NCBI GenBank assembly: GCA_023461275.1
Contig: JAEYMI010000021.1
Location: 1-64,000, forward strand
Origin: Actinomycetes bacterium
GTDB lineage: Bacteria > Actinomycetota > Actinomycetes > Mycobacteriales > Mycobacteriaceae
DNA: 64,000 nt
Reading direction: 5' to 3'
Position numbers and translations under genes: made by a program. This document shows, one piece after another, positions 60,045-64,000 of this stretch. Numbering within the stretch: the first letter of the stretch is position 1; each line of letters starts with the position of its first letter. A model generated the notes under the pieces. That model saw only the letters and a program-made list of their open reading frames with translations, made no database searches and was not told the DNA's origin.

Positions 60045-60782
60045 TTACGAGCCGAATACGTTGATGGCGTTGCCGTAGGCGCGCAGTGCGGGGATCGAGC
60101 CGTTGTAGCGATTGAGGTCGACGCGCGTGGGCACGCCCGGCAGCCACCCGGAATCGGTGAACTGCCAGAACGTCCACGTATTCCAGCCGCCGCGCGGCAT
60201 CTGCGGACCGGCGCCGCCACGGTACGACGCGATCCACAGCGGGTGGTCGGCGAACTCGCTGGTCGCGCCCATCTGGTTGTTCCAGAAGTTCGGGTACGTG
60301 TAGATGATCGTCTTGCGTCCGGTGAGGGGTTCGAGGGTTGCGAAGTACTCGCGAACCCAGGCGCGCAGCGCCGCCGGGCCGAGGCCGCCGCTGTGTTCGA
60401 GGTCGAGTACCGGCGGCAGGTCGAGAATCCCGTTCTGCCCCAACACTATCGTCGCGTAGAACAGGGCCTGCGCGGCGGCCGGGCGACTCGGATCGGCGTA
60501 GTGGTAGGTGCCGCGAATCAGTCCGGCGGCGCGCATCGCGAGGCTGTCGGTCACGAAATACGGGTTCACGTACCACGTCGACTCGGTGGCCTTGACCATG
60601 GCCAATTGCTGGCCCGCGGCGCGCACCGCGAACCAGTTGATCGATGCGCCACCGGGATGCTGGTGGCTGGAGACGTCGGGCCCCACCTGTGGTGCCGCGG
60701 CGGCGGTGGGCGCGAGCAGTGCGCCGGGAAGTGCGATCGTGGCGGCGAGGGCGGCAGTGGCCAGAGTTCGTCGGATCAGCAT
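60045..60782 (-). CDS. Secreted GH25 lysozyme-like muramidase
   Basis: 245 residues. A signal peptide (about 1-31: MLIRRTLATAALAATIALPG, then TAAAA cleavage) leads to a GH25 barrel. The catalytic acids are in GPDVSSHQH and PPVLDLEHSGG; the fold segments GTYHYADPS and IIYTYPNFW are typical. It would cut the glycan chain of peptidoglycan, possibly in remodelling together with RpfB. Convergent with ispE. Confidence 0.9.
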   Translation of the reverse strand: MLIRRTLATAALAATIALPGALLAPTAAAAPQVGPDVSSHQHPGGASINWFAVRAAGQQLAMVKATESTWYVNPYFVTDSLAMRAAGLIRGTYHYADPSRPAAAQALFYATIVLGQNGILDLPPVLDLEHSGGLGPAALRAWVREYFATLEPLTGRKTIIYTYPNFWNNQMGATSEFADHPLWIASYRGGAGPQMPRGGWNTWTFWQFTDSGWLPGVPTRVDLNRYNGSIPALRAYGNAINVFGS

Positions 60783-60888
60783 TGTGTTGACGGTAGTAGA
60801 TCGTCGTCGGGGGCAAGCCCGGAATCGACGCACGGCGTGATATGAGGCCAGCTCTGGCTGGCTGCAGACGGCTGAGTATGTTCTTCCC

Positions 60889-62055
60889 ATGCACGCCACG
60901 TCGCGACCCGCGCTCGCCGTCATCGTCGCCGCCATTCTCACCGCTGTGTCGATGACCGGATCGCTGCTCGCCGGCCCGGCCGCGGCGGCGCCGATCACCA
61001 CACCGTCGACGCCGGGAACGGTGTTGTCGCAGACCGCACTTCCCGCGTCGGCGCTGCCGTCGAATGTGGCACGCGGGTACCGGCTGCTCTACGTCACCCA
61101 GGATCAGAGCGGGCGGCCGGTCACCAGCACCGGCGCGCTGTATCTGCCCGCGGGCAAAGCCCCCGCCGGCGGGTGGCCGGTGATGTCGTGGGCGCACGGG
61201 ACCAGCGGCATCTCCGACGCCTGTTCGCCGAGTTCGAGGCCCGGTTCGTACCGCGACTTCTACGAACCGTCGCTCTCGGTCGCCATGCGCGCGGGCTATG
61301 CGGTCACCGCCAGCGACTACCCAGGTCTCGGTAGCGGGGGCCGCGCCGAGTACCTCGGCGGTCGCGCCGAAGGCCGGGCCGTCATCGACATGATCCGCGC
61401 CGCGCGTGCCGTCGACCCGTCGCTGTCTCGGCGCTGGGTGTCCACCGGTCATTCCCAGGGCGGGCATTCGGCGCTCTGGGCCGCACAGCTGGCGCCGCAC
61501 TACGCTCCGGAACTGCCGTTGATGGGGACCGTGGCGTACGCGCCCGCGTCGAATCTCGAGGGGGTGATTCCGATGATGCTGCCGGGAGTGCCCGATCTCG
61601 GTCCGTTCAACGGTCTCACCGGTCTCGTTTTGTACATTCTCGACGGACTGGACCACGCTCGGCCGGACGTCGATGTCCCGTCGTATCTCACCCCGCTGGG
61701 CCGGGAGTGGCTGGTGCGGGCCAGGGGGGTGTGCGTGTTCAACCTGCGCACGGCGTTGGGGTCGGTCGGTCCGGGAAGTCTGATCGCCAAGCCGATGACC
61801 GATCCCCGGTTCACCGCGGCGCTCAAGGACTACCTGGGAGTCCCGGCGGGCGGCTACAGCGCGCCGATCCGGATCGAGCAGGGCATCTCCGACACCACCG
61901 TGCCGTTGCCGCTCAGCGTCGCGTTGGACGCGCAGATGCGTTCGGCCGGAACGAATGTCGAGTTGCGCACCTACCCCGGCGCGGACCATCAGGGTGTGCA
62001 GCGTGCCGCCCAGCAAGACGCCTTCGACACGATCGCGGCCTACTTCCGCCGATGA
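60889..62055 (+). CDS. Secreted lipase (LIP family)
   Basis: 388 residues. A signal peptide (about 1-34, ending GPAAAAP) precedes an alpha/beta hydrolase of the LIP (Candida antarctica lipase A-like) family that is common in mycolate bacteria. The nucleophile elbow is GHSQGGH, and GISDTTVPLPLS and GADHQGVQ hold the Asp and His. Substrates are probably triacylglycerols or long-chain esters. Divergent from the GH25 gene. Confidence 0.9.
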   Translation: MHATSRPALAVIVAAILTAVSMTGSLLAGPAAAAPITTPSTPGTVLSQTALPASALPSNVARGYRLLYVTQDQSGRPVTSTGALYLPAGKAPAGGWPVMSWAHGTSGISDACSPSSRPGSYRDFYEPSLSVAMRAGYAVTASDYPGLGSGGRAEYLGGRAEGRAVIDMIRAARAVDPSLSRRWVSTGHSQGGHSALWAAQLAPHYAPELPLMGTVAYAPASNLEGVIPMMLPGVPDLGPFNGLTGLVLYILDGLDHARPDVDVPSYLTPLGREWLVRARGVCVFNLRTALGSVGPGSLIAKPMTDPRFTAALKDYLGVPAGGYSAPIRIEQGISDTTVPLPLSVALDAQMRSAGTNVELRTYPGADHQGVQRAAQQDAFDTIAAYFRR

Positions 62056-62086
62056 TGGTGCACCCGGGGGTTGCTATCGTCGTCCG

Positions 62087-63967
62087 GTGGCACCCCCGAA
62101 CGCTCTGATCAACGTCGACCGTATCTCCAAGAGTTTCGGCATCAAGCCGCTGCTGGAGTCGGTCAGCCTCGGCGTGCACGAGGGACAACGCATCGGGGTC
62201 GTCGGACTCAACGGCGGCGGTAAGACGACGCTGCTGGAGATCCTCGCCGGCATCACCGAACCCGACAGCGGGCGCGTGTCGCGCGCCGGTGGCGCACGCA
62301 TCGCGACGGTCACCCAGCGCGGCGAACTGCCGGCCGGTGCGACGGTGGCCGAGGTCGTGGTCGGCGGTCCCGAGGTGGCCGTCCACGAGTGGGCGTCGGA
62401 CTCCCGTGTCCGCGGCATCCTCAAGGGCATCGACATCGAGCATCTGCTCGACGCTCGCGTCGACGAACTCTCCGGCGGGCAGCGGCGTCGCGTCGGGCTG
62501 GCCGCGGCGCTGGTCGCCGACGTCGATCTGTTGATCCTCGACGAGCCGACCAACCACCTCGACATCGAGGGCGTGCAGTGGCTGGCCGATCATCTGGTGG
62601 CCCGGCGCAGCGCGCTTGTCGTGGTCACCCACGACCGCTGGTTCCTCGACACTGTCGCCAACCGCACCTGGGAGGTCCACTCGGGGCGTGTCGACGAGTA
62701 CGAGGGCGGCTACAACGATTGGATCTTCGCCCGCGCCGAGCGCGTCCGGCTCTCCGACGCCGCGGAGGAACGTCGGCAGAATTTGGCGCGCAAGGAACTC
62801 GCCTGGCTGCGACGTGGGCCGCCGGCCCGGACGTCGAAGCCGCGGTACCGGATCGAGGCGGCGGAGAAACTCATCGCCGACGTCCCGCCGCCCCGCGACT
62901 CGGTCACGTTGTCGGCCTTCGCAAAACGACGCCTCGGTCGCGTGGTGATCGAGTTGGAGGATGCCCGGCTGGCCACACCTGGACCGGAGTCCAAAGTGCT
63001 CGTCGACGATTTGACGTGGCGATTGGCGCCCGGTGAACGCGTCGGCCTGGTGGGCGTGAACGGGTCGGGCAAGACGACGTTGCTGCGCGCGTTGGCCGGC
63101 GAGGTGGATGTGTCGCCGGGCCGGCGCATTGAGGGCACCACGGTCTCCCTCGGGTGGCTGCGCCAGGAACTCGACGACCTCGATCCCGGTCAGCGGGTAC
63201 TCGACGCCGTGGAATCGGTGGCCACGCGAATCATGCTGGGGGACAAGGAGATGTCGGCCGGGCAACTGGCTGAGCGGCTTGGATTCACCCCGGCGCGACA
63301 GCGGCAGCCGGTGGGTGACCTCTCCGGCGGTGAACGTCGGCGCCTGCAGTTGACGCGGGTGCTGATGGCCGAACCGAACGTCCTGCTGCTCGATGAGCCG
63401 ACCAACGATCTCGACATCGACACCCTGCAGCAACTCGAGGATCTGCTGGACGGCTGGGCGGGCACGCTGGTGGTGATCAGTCACGACCGCTACCTGATCG
63501 AGCGGATCTGCGACACCACGTGGGCGCTGTTCGGCGACGGCAAGCTCACCAACCTGCCCGGCGGCATCGAGCAGTATCTTCGACGACGACGCGAATTGGC
63601 TGCGGCATCAAGCACTTCCGGTTCGGTGCTGGGGTCGACCGCGGCTGGGCAGAATGCGTCGGGTGCCGGGGCGTCGGATTCTGGGGCATCGGGCTCTGGG
63701 GCGCCGGGTTCTGGTGGGTCATCGAAAACTACTGCCGCGCCGACGGTTTCGGCGGCCGAGCATCGCGAGGCGCGGAAGGCGATGAACCGGCTGGAGCGTC
63801 AGATCGCGCAGCTCGACACTCGGGAAGCTCGCCTGCACGACGAGTTGGTCGCCGCGGCAACCGATCCCGAACGGCTGATGACGCTCAACGCGGAACTCAA
63901 AGAGGTCGTCGAGGCCAAGGAAGCCGCCGAGATGGAGTGGCTCGAGGTGGCCGAACGCGTCGAGTGA
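62087..63967 (+). CDS. ABC-F family ATPase (Uup-like)
   Basis: 626 residues with two ABC domains on one chain and no membrane segments: Walker A GLNGGGKTT and GVNGSGKTT, signatures LSGGQRRR and LSGGERRR, Walker B LLILDEPTNHLD and LLLLDEPTNDLD, the linker about 235-300 in between. A Ser/Gly/Ala tract (about 510-550) leads to a C-terminal coiled coil (LERQIAQLDTREARLHDEL), as in Uup. ABC-F proteins act on the ribosome in translation or antibiotic protection; this one is not assigned a drug. GTG start at 62087, 31 bp after the lipase stop. Confidence 0.92.
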   Translation: MAPPNALINVDRISKSFGIKPLLESVSLGVHEGQRIGVVGLNGGGKTTLLEILAGITEPDSGRVSRAGGARIATVTQRGELPAGATVAEVVVGGPEVAVHEWASDSRVRGILKGIDIEHLLDARVDELSGGQRRRVGLAAALVADVDLLILDEPTNHLDIEGVQWLADHLVARRSALVVVTHDRWFLDTVANRTWEVHSGRVDEYEGGYNDWIFARAERVRLSDAAEERRQNLARKELAWLRRGPPARTSKPRYRIEAAEKLIADVPPPRDSVTLSAFAKRRLGRVVIELEDARLATPGPESKVLVDDLTWRLAPGERVGLVGVNGSGKTTLLRALAGEVDVSPGRRIEGTTVSLGWLRQELDDLDPGQRVLDAVESVATRIMLGDKEMSAGQLAERLGFTPARQRQPVGDLSGGERRRLQLTRVLMAEPNVLLLDEPTNDLDIDTLQQLEDLLDGWAGTLVVISHDRYLIERICDTTWALFGDGKLTNLPGGIEQYLRRRRELAAASSTSGSVLGSTAAGQNASGAGASDSGASGSGAPGSGGSSKTTAAPTVSAAEHREARKAMNRLERQIAQLDTREARLHDELVAAATDPERLMTLNAELKEVVEAKEAAEMEWLEVAERVE

Positions 63968-64000
63968 CTGGGCGCGTGGAGTAACTGAGTGCGCCGACGA

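Noticed and set aside
59227..62016. A 929-codon minus-strand open frame across ispE, the GH25 gene and the lipase gene
   Set aside because: Its translation is Arg/Gly/His-rich without any domain, while all three plus- or minus-strand genes in other frames have complete catalytic motifs.

Overview
The window is GC-rich, densely coded chromosome from an actinobacterium of the order Mycobacteriales, most likely Gordonia or a close relative. The evidence is the codon bias, mycothiol-, F420- and Rpf-type genes, and a gene order that follows M. tuberculosis Rv0985c-Rv1011 in blocks: mscL, SAF protein, serine-rich FmdB protein, 5-formyl-THF cyclo-ligase, galU, glp(moeA), rimJ, glpR, then arcA, pmt, rsmI, GAF protein, pabB, metG, tatD, rpfB, rsmA(ksgA), ispE. 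The genus is inferred from memory of these families, not from a search.

Layout: (1) 1-1568, an IS3-type insertion sequence whose right end cuts into a dispersed hairpin repeat. (2) 1668-13307, core block: mscL, SAF protein, nhaA, the FmdB/Ruc chaperone gene behind a near-perfect CIRCE (HrcA) operator, an AbiEi-like gene bracketed by two copies of the hairpin repeat, folate cyclo-ligase, galU and the divisome genes glp and glpR with rimJ between them, a conserved protein of unknown function and tRNA-Ala(CGC). (3) 13.4-31.1 kb, an accessory region starting just 3' of the tRNA: a 1113-residue SARP/NB-ARC/TPR regulator divergent from an aldo/keto reductase, an F420-type pyridoxamine oxidase-like gene, an isochorismatase-like protein lacking its catalytic cysteine, a thiolase-SDR-hotdog operon with two inverted repeats in its promoter, remnants of an MNT-HEPN toxin-antitoxin pair, a guanidine-III riboswitch with sugE(gdx), an MFS/ROK divergent pair, azlCD divergent from an XRE-cupin regulator, and a broken acetyltransferase gene carrying two copies of a 79-bp repeat. 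(4) 31.1-43.3 kb: a mycothiol-dependent-type enzyme, an AurF diiron oxygenase with a ferredoxin-fused FprB reductase, ion transporters, a universal stress protein, soxR with a SoxR box, arcA-gntR and a BCCT carrier. (5) 43.3-64 kb: protein mannosylation, rsmI, pabB, metG, a HEAT-repeat gene beside a long cruciform sequence, a lipase-like hydrolase, a GH65 phosphorylase/beta-phosphoglucomutase pair, then phzF, tatD, rpfB, rsmA, ispE, two secreted enzymes and an ABC-F protein.

Links between genes: sugE is very probably switched by guanidine through the riboswitch; ruc is probably repressed by HrcA; AurF probably takes electrons from the adjacent FprB; GH65 and beta-PGM form a disaccharide phosphorolysis pair; glp and glpR products act together at the division septum. 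Broken genes (hotdog thioesterase, MNT antitoxin, HEPN toxin, GNAT) cluster in the accessory part. No CRISPR array, prophage or rRNA operon was seen. The most unexplained structures are the dispersed hairpin repeat (three copies), the paired 79-bp repeats inside the acetyltransferase remnant, and the 15-bp-arm cruciform at 50.6 kb.
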